NCBI GenBank assembly: GCA_014874425.1
Contig: JACWAG010000220.1
Coordinates: forward strand, 1 to 10,205
DNA: 10,205 bases
Source: Syntrophaceae bacterium
Lineage (GTDB): Bacteria; Desulfobacterota; Desulfomonilia; Desulfomonilales; Desulfomonilaceae
Direction: 5' to 3'
A model generated the notes under the pieces. That model searched no databases, was not told the origin of the DNA, and saw only the letters and a program-made list of their open reading frames with translations. Below, piece by piece: positions 1 to 5,644 of the stretch. A program made the position numbers and the translations under genes. The stretch's first letter is position 1, and each line of letters starts with the position of its first letter.

Positions 1-653
1 ATTAGTAGTTGCAATGCGGCTTCTGAACGTCTGTCTCCGATACTGACCGCCAAATCTAAAGCTAAACGGAGGAACCGGTTGACCTTTTTTAGGTCAGGGT
101 GAAACAGGGAAAGGGAGGCTCGCCGTTCAACTGACTTAATGAATAACTGACACAGGTCAGTTGTATCTTCGGCATTCCTGTCAAAGATGACATCTTGTGC
201 GAAACACAGCAAATAATCGTAGAGTTCTATTGCTGAACGGATGTGGTGTTTCTTTTCGTGAAATATCGCCGCTTCAAAAATTATGTCGACATCAGTTTTT
301 TGAATACCCGCTAATAGAGCTTGTTTGGCCAATCTTAGCGCGCTATCCCCCGATCTTTGCAAATGTTCCATCAGCATGTTGAATGCGTCACGGTAATATC
401 CAGACATTTCGAGTGGATCGATTTGGACTAGAATTTCTTCCCGAGGGAATTTCTTTCGCCACTCGTAGAGCCCGTCCGCGTTCAATGAAATCCATCGACG
501 TTTTTCAAGGAAAGAAATAACGGAAATCAATCGTGAAGGGAGCAAATTATGGGAAAGGGTGAACCAATCTACAGAAAAAAAATCAGGAAAGCCCATGCAC
601 CTGTAAAGTATCACCAATTCTTCGTTTGAAAGGTCTTTGATCCCATTAGACAT
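1..653 (-). CDS. N-terminal part of a helical-repeat (TPR-like) protein, possible transcriptional regulator; runs off the left edge
   Basis: Reading the minus strand from an ATG at 653 gives an uninterrupted frame of about 217 codons to the window edge. It begins MSNGIKDLSNEELVILYRC; the C-terminal part is missing. The first ~70 residues resemble a small helical or winged-helix-like module, with LISVISFLEKRRWISLNADG (about residues 42-61) looking like a helix followed by a wing. From about residue 80 on, the protein is amphipathic helix after helix (for example RDAFNMLMEHL, SALRLAKQALLAG, AIELYDYLLCFA), as in TPR-like arrays. A weak GAGG lies 12 bases before the ATG. Large regulators of the LuxR/MalT type and some sigma-54 activators carry such helical arrays, and the gene is divergent from a sigma-54-promoted operon. 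A regulatory role is therefore plausible, but no AAA+ or DNA-binding domain is visible here. Gene presence is well supported; function is a guess. Confidence 0.75.
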   Translation of the reverse strand, partial: MSNGIKDLSNEELVILYRCMGFPDFFSVDWFTLSHNLLPSRLISVISFLEKRRWISLNADGLYEWRKKFPREEILVQIDPLEMSGYYRDAFNMLMEHLQRSGDSALRLAKQALLAGIQKTDVDIIFEAAIFHEKKHHIRSAIELYDYLLCFAQDVIFDRNAEDTTDLCQLFIKSVERRASLSLFHPDLKKVNRFLRLALDLAVSIGDRRSEAALQLL

Positions 654-796
654 ATTTGTTAGCCGCCTCGAATTATTTTAGCTCACTTCATGTTTGTTGT
701 GGTTGTCGAAAGCGTACTTCAGTTGACAAATTCACCACTTTTTATGTGGATATCTCAATTTAATCAAAAACTGGGCAATTTTTGTCTTCTGAAATA

Positions 797-836
797 GTGG
801 ATTTTTGAATCAGTCAGTCTTTTTCAAAACATCCAC
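797..836. repeat. Imperfect inverted repeat, 13-bp arms, candidate operator or upstream activating site
   Basis: The left arm GTGGATTTTTGAA (797-809) pairs with TTCAAAACATCCAC (823-836), leaving one unpaired base (C830). The loop is 13 bases and contains a short CAGTCAGTC repeat. Its centre is about 180 bases upstream of the predicted sigma-54 transcription start and about 165 bases upstream of the divergent start codon. It could bind a dimeric regulator of either gene. A terminator is unlikely because neither flank carries a long T-run after a GC-rich stem. Confidence 0.45.
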
Positions 837-967
837 AGGTTGAAGCTCCCATGAAAATGAGATCATGTCAAAATAGTAACAATTGTCAATATTCAGACAT
901 TAAACTTTCACTTTTTTGCTGCGGTCTGAAAATAATCAGCCAAACCAACCGCTTGACATTCCATAAT

Positions 968-984
968 TTGGCCCGGATCTTGCT
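968..984 (+). promoter_or_regulatory. Sigma-54 (RpoN) -24/-12 promoter of the operon
   Basis: The sequence TTGGCCCGGATCTTGCT matches the RpoN consensus TTGGCACG-N4-TTGCT with a single change (C for A after TGGC). The invariant GG (970-971) and GC (982-983) are exactly 10 bases apart. Transcription would begin near 995, giving a leader of about 50 bases before the ATG at 1047. Sigma-54 promoters need an ATP-driven activator, so the operon is probably induced by a substrate or metabolic signal. Confidence 0.75.
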
Positions 985-1033
985 TTCTTGATTAGCATGT
1001 GGAAATTTTAGGCGCCAGGATACTCATTTATAC

Positions 1034-1039
1034 AGGAGG
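1034..1039 (+). promoter_or_regulatory. Ribosome binding site fixing the BKACE start
   Basis: A perfect AGGAGG lies 7 bases before the ATG at 1047. The upstream in-frame GTG at 999 has no such site and falls almost on the predicted transcription start, so 1047 is preferred. Confidence 0.85.
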
Positions 1040-1046
1040 TTTAATC

Positions 1047-2012
1047 ATGAGCGCTGAACATGTGTGGGATTTTGGCAATAGCTACCAATACATGGAAAAG
1101 GTCAGAAAAGGCATGCCCCCTTTAATCATTACCGTGGCCCTTACTGGGGGTATGCATGGCAAGGAGGCTAATCCAAATCTTCCAGAGGCGCCAGAGGAAC
1201 AAGTTGAACAGGCGTATGAATCCTATCAGGCCGGAGCCAGTATAGTACATGTTCATGCGAGAAGGCCAGATAACAGAAGTCTGGTTTCCGCCAATCCTGA
1301 CGATTACAGACTGGTCAATAGCATGATCAGGGCTAAATGCCCGGACATCATAATTAATAATACTACGGGAGGCGGACCGGGAATGACTTCCGAGCAGAGG
1401 ATGGCGTCGCTTTATGCTAATCCCGAACTGGCGAGTCTTAATTGCGGGCCTTTCATCTTCCAGACTACTCTCAAGGCGCGGGTTCCCCCATTGTCAGGAC
1501 GGCCGGAAAATCTTTTCGTGGATACCTGCATACCAGTTTCGTATGCTGAAACGGAACTATATGCAAGGACAATGAAAGAAAAAGGTATAAAGCCTGAACT
1601 TGAAGTTTACAACCAAGGGCAATTTTGGCTGGTCAACAATCTCATTGCAAAAGGCTTGATCAGTCCGCCTTATATGATTCAGTTCGTGATGGGATTTCAA
1701 TCTGGGGCGTATCCCACTCCTAAAAATCTTATCAATATGATCGAGCACCTTCCTGCTGATTCAATGTTTCAATGCATAGGTGTTGGGCCTTTCCAGGTCC
1801 CCATAATAACCTTGGGCATGATCATGGGAGGACATGTAAGGGTAGGCATGGAAGATAACGTATATCTGGAGAGGAAAAAGTTGGCTCGAAGTAACGCGGA
1901 ATTTGTAGAAAGAGTTGTCAGAATCGCAAAGGAGATGGGGAGAGAAATAGCCACTCCTGCTCAGGCCAGGAAGATGCTCAATATATCGGAAACACCTAGC
2001 AGGTATGAATGA
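1047..2012 (+). CDS. BKACE-family beta-keto acid cleavage enzyme (DUF849, Kce-like)
   Basis: This 321-residue protein belongs to the family that condenses a beta-keto acid with acetyl-CoA, giving acetoacetate and the CoA thioester of the shortened acid. It is a cytosolic zinc-dependent TIM-barrel enzyme, named after 3-keto-5-aminohexanoate cleavage enzyme of lysine fermentation. Visible signatures are the zinc ligands in VHVH (H68, H70), the TTGGG loop (106-110) and the late motif GGHVRVGMEDN (261-271), which supplies R265 and the third ligand E269. The length suits the family (about 270-320), with a slightly long N-terminus. After LTGG the protein has M36 where, from memory, Kce has the acidic residue that binds the substrate amino group (Glu14), so a substrate without that amine is likely. 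The gene is first in the operon, 52 bases before the MaoC gene. The family is near certain; the substrate is unknown. Confidence 0.93.
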   Translation: MSAEHVWDFGNSYQYMEKVRKGMPPLIITVALTGGMHGKEANPNLPEAPEEQVEQAYESYQAGASIVHVHARRPDNRSLVSANPDDYRLVNSMIRAKCPDIIINNTTGGGPGMTSEQRMASLYANPELASLNCGPFIFQTTLKARVPPLSGRPENLFVDTCIPVSYAETELYARTMKEKGIKPELEVYNQGQFWLVNNLIAKGLISPPYMIQFVMGFQSGAYPTPKNLINMIEHLPADSMFQCIGVGPFQVPIITLGMIMGGHVRVGMEDNVYLERKKLARSNAEFVERVVRIAKEMGREIATPAQARKMLNISETPSRYE

Positions 2013-2064
2013 TGAAATTCAAATTGTGTTCAGGCAGAAACTGAAAACAAAAGAGGTCTAACCA

Positions 2065-2523
2065 TTGGAAAAGCTACACTTTGAAGATTATGAAATAGGA
2101 GAAACTTTTATCACTCCTGCCAGGACCATTACTGAAACAGACATAGTTATGTTTGCCGCTTTGACCGGGGATTGGCATCCTTTGCACACTGATGTGGAAT
2201 TCGCCTCAAAGACGAGTTTCAAGGAAAGAATCGCGCATGGGATGCTGGGATTGGTTATTGGGAGCGCATTGGCCACCAGATTAGGACCATACGCTGTTCT
2301 CCCAAAAAGCTTCATTGCATTTTACGGAATGGATTCAGTCAGATTCACAGCTCCAGTCAGAATAGGCGACACCATTCATTGCGAAACCAAAATCACGGAA
2401 TTATTGGCAAAAGATGATTCCAGAGGCGTAATTACTAATGAAAACGTTATTAAAAACCAGCGGGGCGAGGCAGTAATAGTTTATGTGGCCAAAATTCTTG
2501 TTGGCAGAAAGCCAAAGGTTTGA
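2065..2523 (+). CDS. MaoC-like (R)-specific enoyl-CoA hydratase, TTG start
   Basis: This 152-residue single hot-dog protein probably adds water to a trans-2-enoyl-CoA, giving an (R)-3-hydroxyacyl-CoA, or runs the reverse reaction. The hydratase-2 motif is at 34-43 (TGDWHPLHTD), with the catalytic pair D36 and H41, followed by the usual FASKTSFKERIAHGMLG segment. The residue two after the Asp, usually Asn, is His38, a variant I recall from many MaoC homologues. The start is a TTG at 2065 with GAGGT 7 bases upstream (2053-2057). The first internal ATG (codon 29) would remove the first part of the fold, so TTG is preferred. The length is normal for a one-domain hydratase acting as a dimer. It lies between the BKACE and thiolase genes and would act after the acyl-CoA dehydrogenase. 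The family is secure; chain length and stereochemistry are not known. Confidence 0.9.
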   Translation: MEKLHFEDYEIGETFITPARTITETDIVMFAALTGDWHPLHTDVEFASKTSFKERIAHGMLGLVIGSALATRLGPYAVLPKSFIAFYGMDSVRFTAPVRIGDTIHCETKITELLAKDDSRGVITNENVIKNQRGEAVIVYVAKILVGRKPKV

Positions 2524-2678
2524 ACAGCGGGTTTGCGTCAATTGCGCGGATTTTATCGTGCGGAGCCCATAAGTGTCCTCCTTCCATGGGGCAGGGAGGC
2601 GAAAAATAGTCGTTTTGGTTTATAGCTCTGACGTAGGGCGAACTTTACAATTCTAGTTACCAGAAAGGAAGTCAAGGT
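2524..2678 (+). other. 155-base gap before the thiolase pair, with a possible hairpin
   Basis: No gene is seen. CCTCC (2577-2581) can pair with GGAGG (2595-2599) around a CC...GG inner stem, but no T-run follows, so it is not a typical terminator. The 11-mer TTACAATTCTA (2645-2655) recurs at 7874-7884 in the gap before the ligase gene, and each copy contains a TACAAT that resembles a -10 box but has no good -35. The gap could hold an internal promoter or an RNA processing site; the evidence is weak. Confidence 0.3.
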
Positions 2679-3821
2679 ATGGCGAACAGAGTTGCTATTG
2701 TGGCGGTATCGCAAAACGCCGGCGCCGAGTCCAAAGACAATTTTTATGACCAGGCTTACCGGGTGGTGAAAGATGCTCTGGATAAAGCGGGAATGAGTCG
2801 GGAAGAAATACACACAGTAGTGAGCGCATCGTCAGATATCTTTCATGGAGGAATATCATGTGCGAACGCCTATTACTGGGAGTCTTCGGCGGCATTTCTA
2901 AAACCTGGTTCCCGTCAGGACGGAGAGTCCCTTTTTGCCCTCGCCTACGCAGCGATGCGTATCATGACGGGCAAGCACGATACTGCCCTCGTTGTGGGCC
3001 TTTGCAAGGGATCCGAGAATCCGGAAAATGATACCTGTACTCACATGTTCACCGATCCCTTTTATCAGAGAGAAGTAGGTCTGAACGAAACGGTCGCTGC
3101 CGCTCTTCAGATGAGACTTTATATGGAGCGTTTCGGAGTGACACACGAGCAGTGCGCCAGAGTGGCCGTCAAGAACCTTGGGAACGCCTTAAGAAATCCT
3201 TATGCCCATAAAAAGGGGATTTACACAATCGAAGAGGTTCTCGATTCAAAACGAGTCATCGACCCGCTGACCGCCATGCAGATCGCTCCCAAATCTGAGG
3301 GAATCATAGCGTTGGTTCTGGCGTCGGAGAACAAGGCAAAGAAACTGACTGACAAACCAGTTTGGCTTAAAGGTTATAGCAGCTCGTTAGATACTTTCAA
3401 TTTTGGAGACAGGGACCTACTGAATGGTCAGCTAAAGAACGCCGCATCCAGGGCCTATAAGATGGCCGGGATCACCAATCCCAGGAAAGAAGTAGATTTA
3501 GCCGAGATCACGGAGCCTTATGCTTTTCAGGAGTTGTTGTGGTGTGAAGACCTCGGTTTCTGTGAGCGTGGCGATGGGGGTAAATTCATCGATAGTGGCG
3601 CCACGCAAAGAGAAGGCGCCCTGCCTGTCAACGCCTCTGGTGGAGTTCTCGCAAACAACCCCTATGTCTCGAGAGGTCTTCAACGGGCTGTTGAAGCGTT
3701 TCTTCAAATCAGGGGGGAGGCGGGAGAACATCAGGTTGGAAAAAAAGTAAGAACGGCGCTGGCGCATGGTACCCACGGGTTTGCTGGTCAGTGCCATGCC
3801 GTAGCGATCTTGGGAATCTAG
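2679..3821 (+). CDS. Thiolase-fold protein (SCP-x/lipid-transfer type) lacking the nucleophilic cysteine
   Basis: This 380-residue protein has the thiolase layout: opening strand RVAIVAVSQN, the central ALVVG strand (103-107), NPYAH (173-177), the EITEPYAF segment (276-283) near the usual substrate loop, SGGVLANNP (320-328) and the C-terminal LAHGTHG (361-367). It aligns end to end with the next gene product. At the place of that protein's TETCGSTG it reads GSRQDGES (77-84), so the acyl-accepting Cys is absent. The GHP histidine of classical thiolases is Asn here (N327). It therefore cannot do normal thiolysis by itself. It may be a structural or regulatory partner of the next subunit, or an aldolase in the manner of Ltp2, a Cys-less thiolase-fold enzyme that works with a DUF35 partner. 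The start ATG has AAGGAAG upstream. Only 12 bases separate its stop from the next ATG, so the two are likely made together. Confidence 0.88.
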   Translation: MANRVAIVAVSQNAGAESKDNFYDQAYRVVKDALDKAGMSREEIHTVVSASSDIFHGGISCANAYYWESSAAFLKPGSRQDGESLFALAYAAMRIMTGKHDTALVVGLCKGSENPENDTCTHMFTDPFYQREVGLNETVAAALQMRLYMERFGVTHEQCARVAVKNLGNALRNPYAHKKGIYTIEEVLDSKRVIDPLTAMQIAPKSEGIIALVLASENKAKKLTDKPVWLKGYSSSLDTFNFGDRDLLNGQLKNAASRAYKMAGITNPRKEVDLAEITEPYAFQELLWCEDLGFCERGDGGKFIDSGATQREGALPVNASGGVLANNPYVSRGLQRAVEAFLQIRGEAGEHQVGKKVRTALAHGTHGFAGQCHAVAILGI

Positions 3822-3825
3822 GAGG
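3820..3825 (+). promoter_or_regulatory. Ribosome binding site overlapping the upstream stop codon
   Basis: AGGAGG includes the last two bases of the TAG stop (3819-3821) of the preceding thiolase-like gene and lies 8 bases before the ATG at 3834. This favours that ATG over the in-frame GTG at 3825, which overlaps the site itself. It also suggests translational coupling, as expected for subunits made in fixed ratio. Confidence 0.75.
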
Positions 3826-3833
3826 TGGATTAT

Positions 3834-5003
3834 ATGGGAAGACCAGTCGCCATAATAGGAGTAGGACAGACAAAGCACGGGAGACGGATGGATGTGTCTT
3901 ATCCCGATTTGGTAAGAGAGGCGGTGTTGCGGGTATTTGAGGATACAGGATTGACCCCTGATGACATTGACGGCGTGGTTTCAGGGACTATGCCATCCAT
4001 GATGGAGGGAGTAGCTCTAACTCATTTTTATTTCGCGGACGCAATGCAGGCTGTTGGGAAACCAATACTAAAAACCGAGACCTGTGGGTCCACTGGTGTT
4101 TCAATTGCTCACACCGCATTTTATTGGGTGGCGTCAGGGATGGCGGATATAGTCCTGGCGGTTGGTCATGAAAAAATGAACGAAGGGGACAGCCAGGCGA
4201 CTATGACTACGGTGTGCGAGCCATTTTATCAGAGACATTTTGTCGCTGGAGCCCCTGGGGCCTTTTCCATGCAGTCCAGAGTGTGGATGGACAACTTCGG
4301 AATTCCGGAAGACAAGGTGAGGGACGCTGCGGCCTATATATCAAAAACTCATCACGACAGCGCTTTTGACAATCCTTATGCGCACGTCAAGCTACGGGTT
4401 ACCATTGATGACGTCAAGAATTCCAAAATTATAACCTATCCTATAAGACTTCTTGATGTTTGCCCTAACTCTGACGGCGCTTGCGCGGTAATTTTTGCCT
4501 CTGAAGAAGCAGTGCGGAAACTTGGCAGGAAAAAAGTGGCATGGGTAAAGGGAATTGGCTTCAGGGGCGAAGAATATTATTTCGGTGATAGTGATAAGGC
4601 CGTCTGGCAAAGCGCAATTCAGGCGGCGAAGGAAGCGTACGATCAAGCTGGAATCAACGATCCAAGGAAAGATCTCGATGTTGCAGAGGTCTACAATCCT
4701 TTTACCTTTCAAGAAATGATGTTTTATGAGTGCTTTGGTTTTTGCGGTTTTGGGGAGGCTCCAGACCTGGTTTTAAAGGGGATTTTCGCCAGGGATGGAC
4801 AACTACCCTGTGATCCTTCCGGGGGCACTCTATGCTCCAATCCCATTGGAGCGACGGGACTCATTAGAGTGGCTGAAGCGGCCCTCCAGGTGATGGATAA
4901 AGCTGGAGACCACCAGATTCCCGGGGCCCGGACGGCTTTAGGGCACGCCATGGGTGGAGCAGACCAGTTTAACGGAATTATGATTGTTGGGTCCGAAATG
5001 TAG
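3834..5003 (+). CDS. Thiolase (SCP-x/lipid-transfer type) with intact nucleophilic cysteine
   Basis: This 389-residue thiolase-superfamily protein begins GRPVAIIGVGQTKHG. The acyl-carrying cysteine is C84 in TETCGSTG (81-88). Other landmarks are NPYAH (180-184), AEVYNPFTF (284-292), SGGTLCSNPIGATG (329-342) and LGHAMGG (369-375), with H371 as a likely catalytic base. The GHP histidine of classical biosynthetic and degradative thiolases is N336, a pattern I associate with the SCP-x/BbsB/PhlC-like branch. It likely forms or cleaves a C-C bond next to a CoA thioester, transferring an acyl group through C84. Its position between a Cys-less paralogue and a DUF35 gene argues for a three-part complex, as in PhlACB or, with fewer parts, BbsAB. 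Whether it runs thiolysis, condensation or acyl transfer cannot be read from the sequence. Confidence 0.92.
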   Translation: MGRPVAIIGVGQTKHGRRMDVSYPDLVREAVLRVFEDTGLTPDDIDGVVSGTMPSMMEGVALTHFYFADAMQAVGKPILKTETCGSTGVSIAHTAFYWVASGMADIVLAVGHEKMNEGDSQATMTTVCEPFYQRHFVAGAPGAFSMQSRVWMDNFGIPEDKVRDAAAYISKTHHDSAFDNPYAHVKLRVTIDDVKNSKIITYPIRLLDVCPNSDGACAVIFASEEAVRKLGRKKVAWVKGIGFRGEEYYFGDSDKAVWQSAIQAAKEAYDQAGINDPRKDLDVAEVYNPFTFQEMMFYECFGFCGFGEAPDLVLKGIFARDGQLPCDPSGGTLCSNPIGATGLIRVAEAALQVMDKAGDHQIPGARTALGHAMGGADQFNGIMIVGSEM

Positions 5004-5012
5004 GACGGATAC

Positions 5013-5020
5013 GGAGGAGG
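5013..5020 (+). promoter_or_regulatory. Ribosome binding site fixing the DUF35 start
   Basis: GGAGGAGG lies 8 bases before the ATG at 5029. An upstream in-frame ATG at 4984 falls inside the thiolase gene, lacks a comparable site, and would add 15 residues not typical of the family. Confidence 0.8.
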
Positions 5021-5028
5021 AAACTAAG

Positions 5029-5490
5029 ATGGCTAAGGAATTTAGAACGCTTTTGACAGAAATTAAGCTTCCTTACGAATTGGCGTATGGCGCAACCTGG
5101 ACTAAGTTTTTCGAGGGAATGAAAGAAAAAAAAATATACGGAACGAAGTGTTCCAGATGCGGCAGAATCCTTGTTCCAGCCCGGACGTTCTGCCCCCGTT
5201 GCTTTGTGGACACTGACGAGTGGGTCGAGGTTTCTCCGCAGGGTACAGTGTTGACATGGAGTTATGCAAATTACAGATATTTCGGCATGCCAATGGATCC
5301 CCCCTTCATCAGCGCTCTGATCAAACTGGACGGCTCCGATGTAGGTTTTCTACATATCGTCGCTGGATTTGATCTCGATGATTTCGAAGTGGTCAGACAA
5401 ACTGTAAAAACCGGAATGAGGGTCAAAGCGGTTTGGGAAGATGAGAGAAAAGGTCACATCATGGATATTAGGCATTTTGAGCCTCTGTAA
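5029..5490 (+). CDS. DUF35 zinc-ribbon/OB-fold protein, accessory subunit of the thiolase complex
   Basis: This 153-residue protein has an N-terminal helix (about 20-38), then a rubredoxin-like zinc ribbon with CSRC (C41, C44) and CPRC (C55, C58), then an OB-fold barrel from about residue 62 (EWVEVSPQGTVLTWSYANY onward). This is the standard OB_aCoA_assoc/DUF35 layout. Such proteins are non-catalytic partners of thiolase-fold enzymes: PhlB in PhlACB, BbsA with BbsB, the DUF35 part of ChsH2 with Ltp2, and the bridge between archaeal acetoacetyl-CoA thiolase and HMG-CoA synthase. They bind or channel the CoA moiety. It starts 25 bases after the thiolase gene, in the expected order. All four zinc ligands are present, so it should be folded and functional. 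Confidence 0.93.
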   Translation: MAKEFRTLLTEIKLPYELAYGATWTKFFEGMKEKKIYGTKCSRCGRILVPARTFCPRCFVDTDEWVEVSPQGTVLTWSYANYRYFGMPMDPPFISALIKLDGSDVGFLHIVAGFDLDDFEVVRQTVKTGMRVKAVWEDERKGHIMDIRHFEPL

Positions 5491-5644
5491 CGCATGTGGA
5501 TTTCGTGGGAAATCCGCGGCCTGTCGTGGGCGCTGGAAAGACAATATACGGGAAAAGAATGAAATTAATGGCCTTATCGCAATGTCATTTCTGATTTCCG
5601 GAAAGTTCGATCTTTCCATTATCCGCAAGTAATAGCGAGGAACC
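5491..5644 (+). other. 154-base gap with two small hairpins between the DUF35 and acyl-CoA dehydrogenase genes
   Basis: No supported gene is present. GTGGATTTC (5496-5504) pairs with GAAATCCGC (5509-5517) around a four-base loop, with one G-T pair, only 5 bases after the DUF35 stop. GGAAAG (5600-5605) pairs with CTTTCC (5612-5617) before the next ribosome site. Neither has a T-tract, so a complete terminator is unlikely; mRNA processing, stability or attenuation elements are possible. Confidence 0.35.

Larger units (their letters stand above)
654..998. other. AT-rich divergent intergenic regulatory region
   Basis: This stretch of about 345 bases separates the minus-strand gene from the operon, and I see no credible gene in it. 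It is richer in A+T than the flanking genes and holds several dyads. The longest is 797-836. Others are TGTC...GACA at 884-899, CTGA...TCAG at 926-939 nested inside GCGGT...ACCGC at 921-952, and the palindrome ACAATTGT at 879-886. The hexamer GTGGAT occurs at 746-751 and 797-802, with its complement at 831-836. A sigma-54 promoter sits at the operon end. The dyads between about -45 and -200 from the predicted start of transcription lie where activator binding sites of sigma-54 promoters usually are. Confidence 0.7.

Noticed and set aside
197..382. Plus-strand open frame of 61 codons near the left edge
   Set aside because: It is antisense to the long minus-strand frame that is open from 653 to the window edge.
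724..751. Sigma-70 promoter with TTGACA at 724-729
   Set aside because: No acceptable -10 box at 16-18 bases, and it is far from the first plus-strand gene.
953..981. Sigma-70 promoter with TTGACA at 953-958
   Set aside because: At 17-base spacing the -10 hexamer would be GATCTT, a poor match, and the sigma-54 motif overlaps it with a much better fit.
999..1046. GTG at 999 as start of the BKACE gene (16 extra residues)
   Set aside because: It lies only about 4 bases after the predicted transcription start and has no ribosome site, while ATG 1047 has a perfect AGGAGG at the right distance.
3825..3833. GTG at 3825 as start of the second thiolase
   Set aside because: It overlaps the AGGAGG that serves ATG 3834, and the conserved strand GRPVAIIGVG begins right after the latter.
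3498..3878. Minus-strand open frame of 126 codons across the thiolase junction
   Set aside because: It is antisense to two well-supported genes, and its composition is that of a shadow frame.
4984..5028. ATG at 4984 as start of the DUF35 protein
   Set aside because: It is inside the thiolase gene and the added residues are not family-like; ATG 5029 has GGAGGAGG upstream.
5441..5632. Small plus-strand open frame spanning the end of the DUF35 gene and the following gap
   Set aside because: It overlaps the end of a real gene in another frame, has no ribosome site, and its product resembles nothing.
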